A stretch of 64,000 nt of DNA from Paenibacillus sp. LHD-117 (GCF_030929555.1 NZ_JAVFVT010000042.1:1-64000), one strand, 5' to 3'. Counted from the stretch's first letter, positions 1 to 8,058 are shown. A program made the numbers and translations. Notes: generated by a model from the letters alone, not told the origin.

Positions 1-72
1 CCGTCGACGATCGTCTATGCCGAAAACCATCCGCCCCACCTGAAATTCATCATGTTGAAATCCTGCGAATGA
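1..72 (+). CDS. C-terminal end of an unidentified protein (cut by window start)
   Basis: Frame 1 is open from the first base to a TGA at 70-72 and would give 23 residues ending in FIMLKSCE. The family cannot be recognised from so little. A real gene end is plausible because no other frame is open here, but the stretch is too short to prove coding. Confidence 0.3.
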   Translation, partial: PSTIVYAENHPPHLKFIMLKSCE

Positions 73-136
73 GTGAGCATTCGTGAGATAATCCCTAAAA
101 TACGAGGGACGGAAGTATGATGCCTTATTTTGTGTT

Positions 137-167
137 TCTACCTGAAAAATTGCTATTTCCAGGTAGA
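137..167. repeat. inverted repeat, possible hairpin
   Basis: TCTACCTG and CAGGTAGA face each other across about 15 bases. The hairpin lies downstream of the partial gene at the window start. It has no clear T-run, so a terminator role is uncertain. Confidence 0.4.
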
Positions 168-177
168 TTAAGAGTTG

Positions 178-241
178 TGAGCTCCGTTAGATATCCAGAG
201 AGGCTCATAATCGCATAATAAGAGCGCTGAGCTCCGTTAGA
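178..241. repeat. 14-bp direct repeat, 50-bp spacing
   Basis: TGAGCTCCGTTAGA occurs at 178-191 and again at 228-241. The second copy contains the stop codon of the small remnant ORF read on the minus strand, so the repeat may mark a deletion or recombination scar. Confidence 0.6.
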
Positions 242-398
242 GCATGGAATGGTTACATGACTCCCGCACCTGCTGCTTTGGGTCATTCAACGAAATCGTT
301 CGTGCCAATTCGGCTCCACCGTTCGCCAAGCGTGGTTCAACCTGTCCGGTATTGGCGATGACAAAGTTTCGGTCCACGATCATCTTTACGGTATACAT
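237..398 (-). pseudogene. possible N-terminal remnant of a GH51 alpha-L-arabinofuranosidase
   Basis: A 53-residue minus-strand ORF begins at ATG 398 after AAGGGTG. Its start, MYTVKMIVDRNFVIA, followed by VEPRL and an E-L-x-R stretch, resembles the N-terminus of GH51 arabinofuranosidases, in which a K-M-I-V-D segment precedes I-D-x-R-(L/I)-Y-G-S-F-I-E-H-L-G-R. After about 35 residues the resemblance stops, and the frame ends inside a 14-bp direct repeat. Intact GH51 enzymes are about 500 residues, so this is at most a relic. The match comes from memory of the family and is weak; a small unrelated ORF is possible. Confidence 0.3.
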
Positions 399-419
399 AG
401 GGCGTTCACCCTTAATAAT

Positions 420-433
420 TTTAAACGTTTAAA
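420..433. promoter_or_regulatory. 14-bp perfect palindrome, operator-like
   Basis: TTTAAACGTTTAAA lies 22 bases upstream of the remnant ORF start at 398. A central CG flanked by A/T arms is typical of LacI-family and some GntR/AraR operators. The regulator is not identifiable here. Confidence 0.4.
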
Positions 434-486
434 TTCAGCAATTCAATTACACTATAAACCCTTGGTTAGATTGAGATACACATCGC

Positions 487-1437
487 TTAATCTCTGCTAA
501 CCATAATCATGTCAACTACTTGTTTCGCGAACGCAGCGTAGGAATCGATCAGATCAGGACTTTGATCAATAGCCCACCTGAGGGTATCGAAAGCCCTTAA
601 TAGCAGCAAATGCCTCGTTTCAGAAAGGTCTTTTTCACTTATTCCGTACCCGTCCATTAACACGTTGAATTCCTCAATACTCGGGCCTTCTTCTAGTCCT
701 AGGATTTGGTAATGCATCAATTGAGCAACAGTTGAATGCGGAACCACGCTTACTTCTGCATTGCCCCAATCCAGCAATATAACTTGGTTTGCCTGATTGA
801 CAATCGTATTCTTTAAAGAGATATCTCCATGGTTTAAACCGAAGCGGAACGTTTTTTTCTTCAAATTCTCGAACAGCGTTCTTACTCTCCGCGATTCCAT
901 CTGAGTGATTACTCCAAGCTCAATCAAGCGATCATGCTCAGTCAAACTATTGATATTATACTGCACATACCCTTGCCAACTGCCATCTGATCCGGCATGA
1001 GAAGGTGACTGAAACTCACCATGTTCTGGATCAATCAGATTCTCTCCATATCCCTTCACTTGAATCGAATGAATAAGCTTGGCATACTCGCCAAGCTGCC
1101 TCCAAACATCGGACTTGGGAACCTTACTGTCTACCCCGTTGTCGCCATGGATAAAAGTTTGAATCATATATGCGGTTTCATCAACCATACCAACGGACAA
1201 CACCTCGGGCCCGGGAATGCCAACTGCGGCTGCTTGCTCGATACACCATTTTTCTTTGATAAAGCTTGGAAATGAATCTTTATCGTTCATGCGGACAACG
1301 ACTTTGCGACTCTCCGTTTCGACTACGCAAACCTGATTTGTGATGCCTTTACCTATGATCTGATATGAGGTTTTTACTTGTTCCAGAAGAAAATCGCCTG
1401 CAATTCGTTCTGCTTGCATAACTACAGAATTTTCCAT
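487..1437 (-). CDS. aminoglycoside phosphotransferase (APH) family protein
   Basis: This 316-residue protein has the APH/choline-kinase fold signature: the catalytic loop HGDISLKN at residues 203-210 (Asp205 as catalytic base, Asn210 as metal ligand) and a DWGNAE metal-binding motif at 223-228. Family members move phosphate from ATP or GTP to small hydroxylated substrates; the substrate here is unknown, and antibiotic resistance cannot be assumed. I chose ATG 1437 because GGGGGTG sits 8 bases upstream. An in-frame GTG at 1455 has no good ribosome-binding site. The gene is a single transcription unit, in less GC-rich DNA than most of the window. Confidence 0.85.
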   Translation of the reverse strand: MENSVVMQAERIAGDFLLEQVKTSYQIIGKGITNQVCVVETESRKVVVRMNDKDSFPSFIKEKWCIEQAAAVGIPGPEVLSVGMVDETAYMIQTFIHGDNGVDSKVPKSDVWRQLGEYAKLIHSIQVKGYGENLIDPEHGEFQSPSHAGSDGSWQGYVQYNINSLTEHDRLIELGVITQMESRRVRTLFENLKKKTFRFGLNHGDISLKNTIVNQANQVILLDWGNAEVSVVPHSTVAQLMHYQILGLEEGPSIEEFNVLMDGYGISEKDLSETRHLLLLRAFDTLRWAIDQSPDLIDSYAAFAKQVVDMIMVSRD

Positions 1438-1539
1438 CGTTTCTTTCACCCCCACAAGTGTCGTGCTTCGACTAGATTACCACAGACTTGTTTGGAAAGT
1501 ACTTTTAAAACTAAACTGTCCTGCCCGGCAGTTCAACGC

Positions 1540-1566
1540 AAAAGGCAGCCGAACCGGCTGCCTTTT
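1540..1566. terminator. bidirectional terminator hairpin
   Basis: AAAAGGCAGCC and GGCTGCCTTTT form an 11-bp stem with A/T tracts on both sides. It ends phzF-type transcription on the minus strand and separates it from the APH gene. Confidence 0.8.
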
Positions 1567-1574
1567 CGTCCATA

Positions 1575-2438
1575 TTAAGCTAATGTTAACGCACCCTCGA
1601 TACAAGCAACTGAATAACCGCCGATTAAGATTTTTCCGTTATCCTGAAATTGAACCTCGACCTTCCCATTGCGCCCGACACAAAATCCCTGACTAGCGAC
1701 ATAGTTTGGTTGTTTGATAAGTTCAAGCTTTCTAACGAGCGTTGCCACGCATCCATTGCCGCTGCCGCACACCGGGTCTTCATCTACTCCGACAGTAGGG
1801 GCAAATGACCGTACTTCAAGATCAGACCCTGTATTTCCATTAGCTAATCCGAATACGGTAACGCCTGTTACTCCTGGCGGTATCAATGTAGAAAGTTTCG
1901 CGATATTGGGGCGCAGGCTTCGGACCTCGTCGGCATCGGATAGTTGCAGCGTAATCCATACTGCTCCTACATCAATCGTTGCGCTTGCTTTTACGCTATA
2001 CGAAGGGACTCCCAGGGCATCTGCAAATTCAACTAAATCAGCAGATTGTATGTTCTGTACCTTCGGCTCAGGCATAGTAAGGAATAGTTTATCTCCATCC
2101 ATAAAAACTGAGACTAAGCCGCTGCCGCATTCCTGTACCAAACATCCTTCTGTCTTCGGTTTATGTCCATTTTTAAGAACAGCAAAAGCGGATCCTATAG
2201 TAGGGTGTCCTGCAAAAGGAAGCTCGCTTTTAGGGGTGAAAATACGCAATCTATAGTCAGCCCGCGGGTCTGTCGGCGTGCATACGAAGGTGGTTTCGGA
2301 TAGGTTCGTCCAATTTGCGATAGCTTGCATCTGCTCCGTGGACAGTTCATTTCCATCGAGAACCACGGCAACGGGGTTTCCCTGAAATGGAACTTCCGTA
2401 AATACATCAACTTGTTGGAACGGAACTTGGTGAGTCAT
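1575..2438 (-). CDS. PhzF family isomerase/epimerase-like protein
   Basis: The 287-residue product is a full-length PhzF/YddE family protein with a diaminopimelate-epimerase-like fold. The catalytic glutamate of the family is Glu48 in NLSETTFV. The conserved PFAGHPTIGSAF segment lies at about 74-85, and DPVCGSGNGC marks the second half. PhzF itself isomerises a phenazine precursor, but most homologues outside phenazine clusters have unknown substrates, and no other phenazine gene is nearby. ATG 2438 is preceded by AAGGGGGAA. An in-frame ATG at 2456 overlaps the AraC stop codon as ATGA but lacks a ribosome-binding site. It is the last gene of the LysE-AraC-PhzF unit. Confidence 0.9.
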   Translation of the reverse strand: MTHQVPFQQVDVFTEVPFQGNPVAVVLDGNELSTEQMQAIANWTNLSETTFVCTPTDPRADYRLRIFTPKSELPFAGHPTIGSAFAVLKNGHKPKTEGCLVQECGSGLVSVFMDGDKLFLTMPEPKVQNIQSADLVEFADALGVPSYSVKASATIDVGAVWITLQLSDADEVRSLRPNIAKLSTLIPPGVTGVTVFGLANGNTGSDLEVRSFAPTVGVDEDPVCGSGNGCVATLVRKLELIKQPNYVASQGFCVGRNGKVEVQFQDNGKILIGGYSVACIEGALTLA

Positions 2439-2452
2439 TGATGTTTCCCCCT

Positions 2453-3229
2453 TCATCTAATATGTGACATGTATTCAAATGCGGTTGTTCCATATACGCT
2501 TTTAAAATGTTTATTTAAATGGGTCAAATCAACAAAACCGCATGCGGCAACTGCTGAATAAATATCTTTATGCTTCTCAATTAAACGTTTGGCGCGTTCG
2601 ATTTTGCAGTTAAGAAAGTATTGGTAAGGTGAAATTCCGGTATGTGCCTTAAATAATCGGATAAACTGAAACTTCGATAACTGAAGCTCACTGCTGATTT
2701 CATCCAGTTTTAAAACATGTTCCAGGTTGGCATGAAGCATATCCTTTGCTTTTCGAATCAGGACGTTTTCCTTCTTTCCATCAGTCGAAAGCTTTGTTTG
2801 AACGAGACCGTCCGCGAGGGACAAAAATAATTCATTGCATAAAGCCTCGTTTTTTTCGCTCAATATTGCTTCTGTCAGGCTTAATATTCGTTGTTCAAGC
2901 CGAACATCATACACAATCGGGGTTAAAAACCTTGGAATATCTTTTTTTTCGATTACTTCCAATAACAATTGGGGCTCGATATAAAGCATGACATAATCGA
3001 GACCCGTCCTATCATGGGCCATTCCATCATGGGCTTGTTCCGGATTAAAAAACATAACGCCATTCTGATAGGATAATTGTAAACTGCCCTCCAAGTTATA
3101 CTCCTGAATCCCACGTAACGTAACACCAATGGCATATTCTTGATGAGCATGCTTTTTATACGTAAAATCAGTCATGCTTGCCGATAACGCGGTAATACCG
3201 GCCGATTTTCTATAAATAAATTTGTTCAT
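2453..3229 (-). CDS. AraC family transcriptional regulator
   Basis: This 258-residue regulator has an N-terminal cupin-type sensing domain (HAHQEYAIGVTLRGIQ near residue 28) and a C-terminal double helix-turn-helix at about 160-258. That region has the usual LDEISSELQLSKFQFIRLF first helix pair and ends in FKSVYGTTAFEYM. It sits between a LysE-type exporter (34 bases upstream) and phzF (overlapping by design or nearly so), so it probably controls this cassette in response to an amino-acid-like compound. The ligand is not predictable. Confidence 0.9.
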   Translation of the reverse strand: MNKFIYRKSAGITALSASMTDFTYKKHAHQEYAIGVTLRGIQEYNLEGSLQLSYQNGVMFFNPEQAHDGMAHDRTGLDYVMLYIEPQLLLEVIEKKDIPRFLTPIVYDVRLEQRILSLTEAILSEKNEALCNELFLSLADGLVQTKLSTDGKKENVLIRKAKDMLHANLEHVLKLDEISSELQLSKFQFIRLFKAHTGISPYQYFLNCKIERAKRLIEKHKDIYSAVAACGFVDLTHLNKHFKSVYGTTAFEYMSHIR

Positions 3230-3262
3230 TTTGTTTCACCTCTCTCTACATAAGCCTACCGC

Positions 3263-3838
3263 CTACATCCAAATCATAACTGCAGCATAAACGAGAGATA
3301 TTGCCATTATTGCATTAACAACCTTGTTATGCTTCTGTAGAAACGCTTTAAAGACCGTACCGAAAAGCACCCATGTCATAAAGGATAAAAACCCAATTGC
3401 TGTGATTGCTAAAATGCTGATGGACATCGCTGTACTTGAGCTATAGTAGGGCATAACGAAAGCGGGAATTACGCTAAATGCAAATAGTACGACCTTAGGA
3501 TTAAGAAACTGCATAAGCAAGCCGGAAAAGAACGTAGCCGTTTGGTTTACGGCCGGGTTCGATGCATCCATTTTAAAGATCAGATAAGAAAGATAGAGCA
3601 TATAAAAGCTTCCGAAGATCTGCATCACAGTCATTATTTTCGGTAAGACCGTTATTAGAATCGTATTCAACATTGCGGAAATAACCAGTAATAAACCAAA
3701 ACCGATCGTTGCTCCATACGTAAATTTCATCGCCTTTTTCGCCCCAAGATTATGTACGGTGGACAATATGACGATATTCGTAGGTCCGGGCGTAACCGTA
3801 GCAATCATGCAGTAAATCAAAAAAGTCGTAATATCCAT
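3263..3838 (-). CDS. LysE/RhtB family amino acid exporter
   Basis: The 191-residue membrane protein has five to six hydrophobic segments. Its N-terminal block, ATVTPGPTNIVILSTVHNLG, matches the T-P-G-P-x-x motif of the LysE/RhtB/RarD-like translocators. These exporters move amino acids or their derivatives out of the cell by proton exchange. AAAGAGGGG precedes ATG 3838. It is the first gene of the three-gene unit with the AraC regulator and PhzF protein. The pairing suggests detoxification or processing of an amino-acid derivative, but the substrate is unknown. Confidence 0.9.
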   Translation of the reverse strand: MDITTFLIYCMIATVTPGPTNIVILSTVHNLGAKKAMKFTYGATIGFGLLLVISAMLNTILITVLPKIMTVMQIFGSFYMLYLSYLIFKMDASNPAVNQTATFFSGLLMQFLNPKVVLFAFSVIPAFVMPYYSSSTAMSISILAITAIGFLSFMTWVLFGTVFKAFLQKHNKVVNAIMAISLVYAAVMIWM

Positions 3839-3980
3839 GAGAACCCCTCTTTCTTGCTATTCTCATATACTACAACTCGGATTAAAGGGCTTATAGTACA
3901 TTATTGCACCCTCCGAGAAAAAGTCAAAATAACGGCATAGCCAATCAAAATAGCGTTAAAGCCGAGCCCGGGTTGTTTTC

Positions 3981-3986
3981 TATAAT
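3981..3986 (+). promoter_or_regulatory. candidate -10 element before the sugar ABC permease
   Basis: TATAAT lies 33 bases before the chosen start at 4020. No good -35 is seen at the normal spacing, so the promoter may need an activator, in line with the response regulator encoded in this locus. Confidence 0.4.
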
Positions 3987-4019
3987 ACGTATATGACAAC
4001 GACAAGAGGTGAGGTAGAG

Positions 4020-4970
4020 ATGCAAACGACAAAGACGGCGACGGGTTCGGCGGCCGCGGCAACGGGCGTCAGGCCGAAGCGGGGAAGCGGACGCTTGCAG
4101 CGGCACGAAACGATCGCGGGATTCCTGTTCATCGGACCTATGTTGATCGGCGTTACCGTGCTGACGCTTATTCCCATTATCGCGACATTTTTATTATCGC
4201 TCGCCGATTGGAATTTCATAGCGGGCATCAAAGATATCAAGTGGGTGGGCCTCGAAAATTTTCAAAAGCTGTTCCAGGACGATATCTTCCTGAAATCGAT
4301 GCGCAACAATGCGCTGTTCCTGCTGGCCGTTCCGGTTTATTTGATCATCTCCATGTTCCTGGCCATCGTGATCGACAAACACATTTACATGAAGGCCTAC
4401 TTCAAGGTCGCATATTTCATGCCTTACATCTCCAGCATCGTGGCCGTGGCCATCGTATGGCAAGTATTGTTTAATCCGTCGGCCGGACCGGTGAACCAAT
4501 TCCTGACGTCGATCGGCATCGAGAATCCGCCGAAGTGGATCGCGGATCCGAAATACGCGCTGGTTTCCCTGATGATGATCTCGGTATGGACGGCCATCGG
4601 GTTTAACATGATCGTCTACATCGCGGGCCTTCAATCGATTCCGAGAGACTTGTACGAAGCGGCGGAAATCGACGGGGCGGGCACTTGGACGAAATTCAAA
4701 AGCATCACGTTCCCGCAGCTGTCGTCGACGACGTTTTTCCTGCTCGTCACAGGTATCATCTCGACCTTCAAAGTGTTCGACCTGATCGCCGTATTGACCA
4801 AAGGCGGCCCGCTGTCGTCCACCAGCATGATCGTCTGGCAGCTGTACGACACGGCGTTCGTCAACCTGAAGATCGGTTACGCCTCCTCCATGGCGGTCGT
4901 CCTGTTCTTCTGCGTGCTCGCCATTACGCTGCTTCAATGGATCGGACAAAAAAAATGGGTGAACTACTAG
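4020..4970 (+). CDS. carbohydrate ABC transporter permease, MalF/UgpA type
   Basis: The product has 316 residues: a short Ala/Gly/Lys-rich cytoplasmic N-terminus and then six hydrophobic segments. The cytoplasmic EAA loop, with EAAEIDGAGTWTKFKSITFP near residues 210-230, contacts the ATPase. It belongs to the binding-protein-dependent sugar permeases (CUT1). ATG 4020 is preceded by GAGGTGAG at optimal distance; the upstream ATG at 3993 has no ribosome-binding site. The partner permease follows after a 167-bp repeat. No ATPase gene is near, as is normal for CUT1 systems that share an MsmK-type ATPase. Confidence 0.93.
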   Translation: MQTTKTATGSAAAATGVRPKRGSGRLQRHETIAGFLFIGPMLIGVTVLTLIPIIATFLLSLADWNFIAGIKDIKWVGLENFQKLFQDDIFLKSMRNNALFLLAVPVYLIISMFLAIVIDKHIYMKAYFKVAYFMPYISSIVAVAIVWQVLFNPSAGPVNQFLTSIGIENPPKWIADPKYALVSLMMISVWTAIGFNMIVYIAGLQSIPRDLYEAAEIDGAGTWTKFKSITFPQLSSTTFFLLVTGIISTFKVFDLIAVLTKGGPLSSTSMIVWQLYDTAFVNLKIGYASSMAVVLFFCVLAITLLQWIGQKKWVNY

Positions 4971-4977
4971 AATTGAA

Positions 4978-5144
4978 GTTCAAAAAGTCCGCCTTTGATC
5001 ACGAAGTAAATCGAGAAGCAGATTCGACATCGAATCTTGAATTCAGCCGAAACTTCCGGTGCTCACGTAGCTACCACTACGCTCCGCTCCTCAGTTCCTA
5101 GCTTCATTCAACCTTCTCGGTGCTGAAAACCGGACTTTTTGAAC
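4978..5144 (+). repeat. 167-bp MITE-like repeat, copy 1
   Basis: The element is bounded by 14-bp perfect terminal inverted repeats, GTTCAAAAAGTCCG and CGGACTTTTTGAAC. An inverted copy of the same length lies at 7821-7987, nearly 90% alike by eye. Internal short palindromes (ATTCGacatCGAAT, CGTAG...CTACG) would fold in RNA. It encodes no plausible protein. It separates the two permease genes and ends 9 bases before the second gene's ribosome-binding site. Confidence 0.85.
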
Positions 5145-5167
5145 AACTATTTAAGGGGGAGAGAAAC

Positions 5168-6007
5168 TTGACCGCAACAACGACCGCGAAAATTCGAAAG
5201 GGCATCGTGACCGCGCTGATGTTCGCCTTAAGCATCCTGTTCCTGATGCCGTTCCTGTGGATGTTGTCCGCTTCCTTCAAGATCGAAGCCGAAGTGTTCA
5301 CGTACCCGATCAAGTGGCTGCCCACGCAGTGGCACGCGATCGAAAACTACAAGGAAGTATGGGTGGGCAAATTCCCGTTCTACAAATATTATTGGAACAC
5401 GATCAAAGTAACGGTGGCGACGACGGCCATTTCCTCGGTCGTATCGGCGCTGGCCGCGTACGGCTTCTCCAAAATCCAGTTCGGCGCAAGCAAATATCTG
5501 TTTCTGATCGTGCTCGCGACGTACATGATTCCGCAGCAGGCGATTCTGGTGCCGCAGTTCATCCTGTACCGGCAAATCGGATTTTTCGACAGCCATCTCG
5601 GCCTCATCATGCTCGGAAGCTTCAGCGTACTCGGAACGTTCATGTTACGGCAATTCTTCATGGGCATCCATAACGAATTCATCGAATCGGCCAAAATCGA
5701 CGGGGCGGGCCACTGGCGTATCTTCTGGCGCATCGCGTTCCCGCTGGTCCGTCCGGCGATCGCGACTTACGCGATTCTCCGTTTTATCTGGACGTGGAAC
5801 GATTATCAGAATCCGCTCATTTTCCTGAGGACGGACGCTTTGTACACGATCCAGCTCGCGATGCAGAAGTTTACGACGATCAACGGAGAGTTTTATTCCT
5901 TAATGATGGCGGCCGCCGTTTCCGCGATTCTGCCGCTGCTGATCATCTTCGTCATCGGCCAGAAGAGCGTGATCGAAGGCATCGCCCTCGGCGGCGTAAA
6001 AGGATAG
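5168..6007 (+). CDS. carbohydrate ABC transporter permease, MalG/UgpE type
   Basis: This 279-residue CUT1 inner-membrane permease has six hydrophobic segments and the EAA loop ESAKIDGAGHWRIFWRIAFP near residues 178-197. The start is TTG 5168, with AAGGGGGAGA just upstream. The longer frame from 5120 begins inside the repeat element and is rejected. It forms the channel heterodimer with the preceding permease. The gene is followed by a cluster of structured repeats rather than directly by the binding-protein gene, so messenger stability may differ between the two. Confidence 0.93.
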   Translation: MTATTTAKIRKGIVTALMFALSILFLMPFLWMLSASFKIEAEVFTYPIKWLPTQWHAIENYKEVWVGKFPFYKYYWNTIKVTVATTAISSVVSALAAYGFSKIQFGASKYLFLIVLATYMIPQQAILVPQFILYRQIGFFDSHLGLIMLGSFSVLGTFMLRQFFMGIHNEFIESAKIDGAGHWRIFWRIAFPLVRPAIATYAILRFIWTWNDYQNPLIFLRTDALYTIQLAMQKFTTINGEFYSLMMAAAVSAILPLLIIFVIGQKSVIEGIALGGVKG

Positions 6008-6013
6008 TTTGGT

Positions 6014-6050
6014 CGAGGATGTGCGACCGCGCTTCAGAGGTAGGGAATTT
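6014..6050 (+). repeat. partial copy of the structured 79-bp motif
   Basis: TCGAGGATGTGCGACCGCGC followed by TTCAGAGGTAGG matches the second half of the full units at 6052 and 6131, but the left arm is missing. It begins 7 bases after the permease stop codon. Confidence 0.6.
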
Positions 6051-6051
6051 T

Positions 6052-6209
6052 CATGTGGTGATAAAACCTTTATCGAAGTAATTCGAGGATGAGCGACCGC
6101 GCTTCAGAGGTAGGTTTTATCGCCAATCAACATGTGGTGATAAAACCTTTATCGAAGTAATTCGAGGATGAGCGACCGCGCTTTAATGGTAGGTTTTATC
6201 GCCAATCAA
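6052..6209 (+). repeat. two tandem 79-bp units of a structured motif
   Basis: Units at 6052-6130 and 6131-6209 are almost identical. Each can fold as a three-way junction. A 12-bp closing stem (GGTGATAAAACC with GGTTTTATCGCC) encloses a small hairpin, TCGAAGTAATTCGA, and then a second hairpin, ACC...GGT, joined by GGATGAGCG. A related motif with a different closing stem follows groEL at 16744-16798. No known RNA family was recognised. Confidence 0.75.
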
Positions 6210-6252
6210 CATCCGAACTATCTAATCCTATTTAGATAGTTTGGAGATGTTG
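6207..6252. repeat. extended inverted repeat (hairpin)
   Basis: CAACATC...GAACTATCTAA pairs with TTTAGATAGTT...GATGTTG around the loop TCCTA. It immediately follows the tandem units. It may be a terminator or a stabilising 3' stem, but there is no clear T-run. Confidence 0.6.
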
Positions 6253-6408
6253 ATGTGGTAAAAATAGTCGTAATTGTAGTCAAGATCGTAGTATAGAGCG
6301 GCTGTAAGCGGTTGCTACAATAAAGTCAAGAAAGCGGATACAGGCGAATAAAGACGATGGGGTCGGCTTTCTAACGTATAATGGAGATACATTCAAGGAG
6401 GGGTACGG

Positions 6409-7812
6409 ATGTTTAAAGGGAAAAAGATGTTCTTCGTTCTCGCGTTGTCGGCCGTCATGGCTTTGACGGGATGCGCGGGCAACAACGGCGGCAACAACGG
6501 CAATACAGCGGGCAATGGGGGCGCGTCGACGGCGCCAAGCGAACCGCCGAAGGCGGGCGACGAGCCGGTCACGATCCAGCTCCATACGTTCGGTAACGAA
6601 GCCACGTACAATTGGGCCAAGACGGTCGCCGCTTTCGAGGAAAAATATCCGAACATCAAAGTCAACGTGAACGTGCTCAGCGAAAAAGGCGATACCCAGG
6701 AAGCGATCCAGAAGCTCGATCTCGCGGCTTCTTCGGGCGAGCAGATGGACGTTATCATGTTCTCCGATCCCGCCAGCTACGCGCAGCGCGTAGGCCTCGG
6801 CATGGTTGCGCCGCTAGACGAATTTATCGCGGCCGAAGGCTACAAAGTGAACGAAGACTATAAAGTGGATACGACGCTGAACGGCAAAGTGTACGCGCTG
6901 CCGGGCAAATTCAATCCGTGGTACGTGCTGCTCAACAAAACGGATCTGGATAAAGCGGGCCTCGAGGTTCCGACCGATTGGACATGGGAGGACTTCGCGA
7001 CTTACGCGAAAACGCTGACGACCGGCGAAGGCGCGGGCAAACATTACGGCACGTACTTCCACGGTCCGCAAAACGGCGGCTGGATGGAATTCATGAAGCT
7101 GGCGCTGGCGAACCAACCTGACAACACGGAATTCCTGAAGGAAGATGGAACGATGAACTTCGACAATCCGCTGTTCCGCAAGACGCTCGAGCTTCGAGTC
7201 CAGATGGAGAAAGAAGACGCGTCCGCTACGCCGTACACCGACATGCTATCCCAGAAACTTCATTACCGTAATCAGTTCTTCAACCAGGCCGTCAGCATGA
7301 TCATGATCGGCAGCTGGATGAACACCGAGCTGGGCGGCACGGAGCAATTCCCGCTTAACTTCGACGTGGCGGTCGCGCCGATTCCGAAGAACGACGCAGC
7401 CGACGAAGGCGGTTATACGATGGTTACGACGGACTACGTGTCCGTGGCCGAAAGCTCCAAGAACAAGGAAGCGGCTTACCAGTTCGTTCGCTGGTACACG
7501 ACGGATGGCCAAATCGCGCAGGGCAAAAACATCCCGGCATGGAACGGCGTAGACCAATCGCAGCTGGAAAGCATCATCGACATTATTCTGAGCGGCACCA
7601 AAAATCCGGAGAAGGTCAACAAAGCTTCGCTCGTGAACACGCTGTCGAACGCCAAGTCTTCCAAAATCATTCCTCCGGTGACGTACCAATCCGAGATGTA
7701 CAAGGTCATCAACGAGGAATACGAGAAGCTGATCTACGGTCAGCAGGACATCGACCAAGTCATCGCGGCGCTGAACGATCGTGTCCAAAAAATCATTGAT
7801 GCCAACAAATAA
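6409..7812 (+). CDS. extracellular sugar-binding lipoprotein of the ABC transporter
   Basis: This 467-residue family 1 solute-binding protein has a type II signal peptide with lipobox LTGC (lipidated Cys22), then a Gly/Asn-rich linker and a two-lobed binding domain. AAGGAGGGG precedes the ATG, and a TATAAT at 6377-6382 could be its own -10 element. It delivers an oligosaccharide to the two permeases upstream. The nearby heparinase-like and DUF2264 enzymes suggest an unsaturated or uronic-acid-containing oligosaccharide. This inference comes from context; the binding-site residues do not reveal the ligand. Confidence 0.93.
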   Translation: MFKGKKMFFVLALSAVMALTGCAGNNGGNNGNTAGNGGASTAPSEPPKAGDEPVTIQLHTFGNEATYNWAKTVAAFEEKYPNIKVNVNVLSEKGDTQEAIQKLDLAASSGEQMDVIMFSDPASYAQRVGLGMVAPLDEFIAAEGYKVNEDYKVDTTLNGKVYALPGKFNPWYVLLNKTDLDKAGLEVPTDWTWEDFATYAKTLTTGEGAGKHYGTYFHGPQNGGWMEFMKLALANQPDNTEFLKEDGTMNFDNPLFRKTLELRVQMEKEDASATPYTDMLSQKLHYRNQFFNQAVSMIMIGSWMNTELGGTEQFPLNFDVAVAPIPKNDAADEGGYTMVTTDYVSVAESSKNKEAAYQFVRWYTTDGQIAQGKNIPAWNGVDQSQLESIIDIILSGTKNPEKVNKASLVNTLSNAKSSKIIPPVTYQSEMYKVINEEYEKLIYGQQDIDQVIAALNDRVQKIIDANK

Positions 7813-7820
7813 TAATAAAG

Positions 7821-7987
7821 GTTCAAAAAGTCCGGTTTTCAGCACCGAGAAGGTTGAAAGAAGATAGGAAATGAGGAGCGGAGCGTAGTGGGAGCTACGT
7901 GAGCACCGGAAGTTCCGGCTGAATTCAAGATTCGATGTCGAATATGCTTCAGGTAAGCATCGTGATCAAAAGCGGATCTTTTTGAAC
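7821..7987 (-). repeat. 167-bp MITE-like repeat, copy 2 (inverted)
   Basis: Starting 9 bases after the binding-protein stop, it is the reverse complement of the element at 4978-5144 and has exactly the same length. One terminus reads GTTCAAAAAGTCCG. The other has a single change (GATCTTTTTGAAC). It contains no ORF of interest. Confidence 0.85.
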
Positions 7988-8023
7988 ATCCTTTAATAGG
8001 CTATACTTGTATTATTAAAAATG

Positions 8024-8058
8024 AGAGGTGCAGCGTAAGAACTGCGCCTCTTTTTTTT
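8024..8058 (+). terminator. rho-independent terminator
   Basis: AGAGGTGCAG and CTGCGCCTCT form a stem followed by eight T residues. It isolates the transporter genes from the two-component genes, unless it is an attenuator in the kinase leader. Confidence 0.85.

Noticed and set aside
244..432. Plus-strand 62-residue ORF
   Set aside because: It has no ribosome-binding site and its opposite strand gives a better supported frame.
487..1437. Aminoglycoside resistance gene
   Set aside because: The APH fold is wide and most members phosphorylate other compounds; nothing here shows an antibiotic substrate.
5120..5167. N-terminal extension of the second sugar permease
   Set aside because: It lies inside the 167-bp repeat. 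The TTG at 5168 directly follows a good ribosome-binding site.
4978..7987. Composite transposon made of the two 167-bp repeats
   Set aside because: No transposase is present and the genes between form a normal transporter with the gene before, so mobility is only a possibility listed as a finding.
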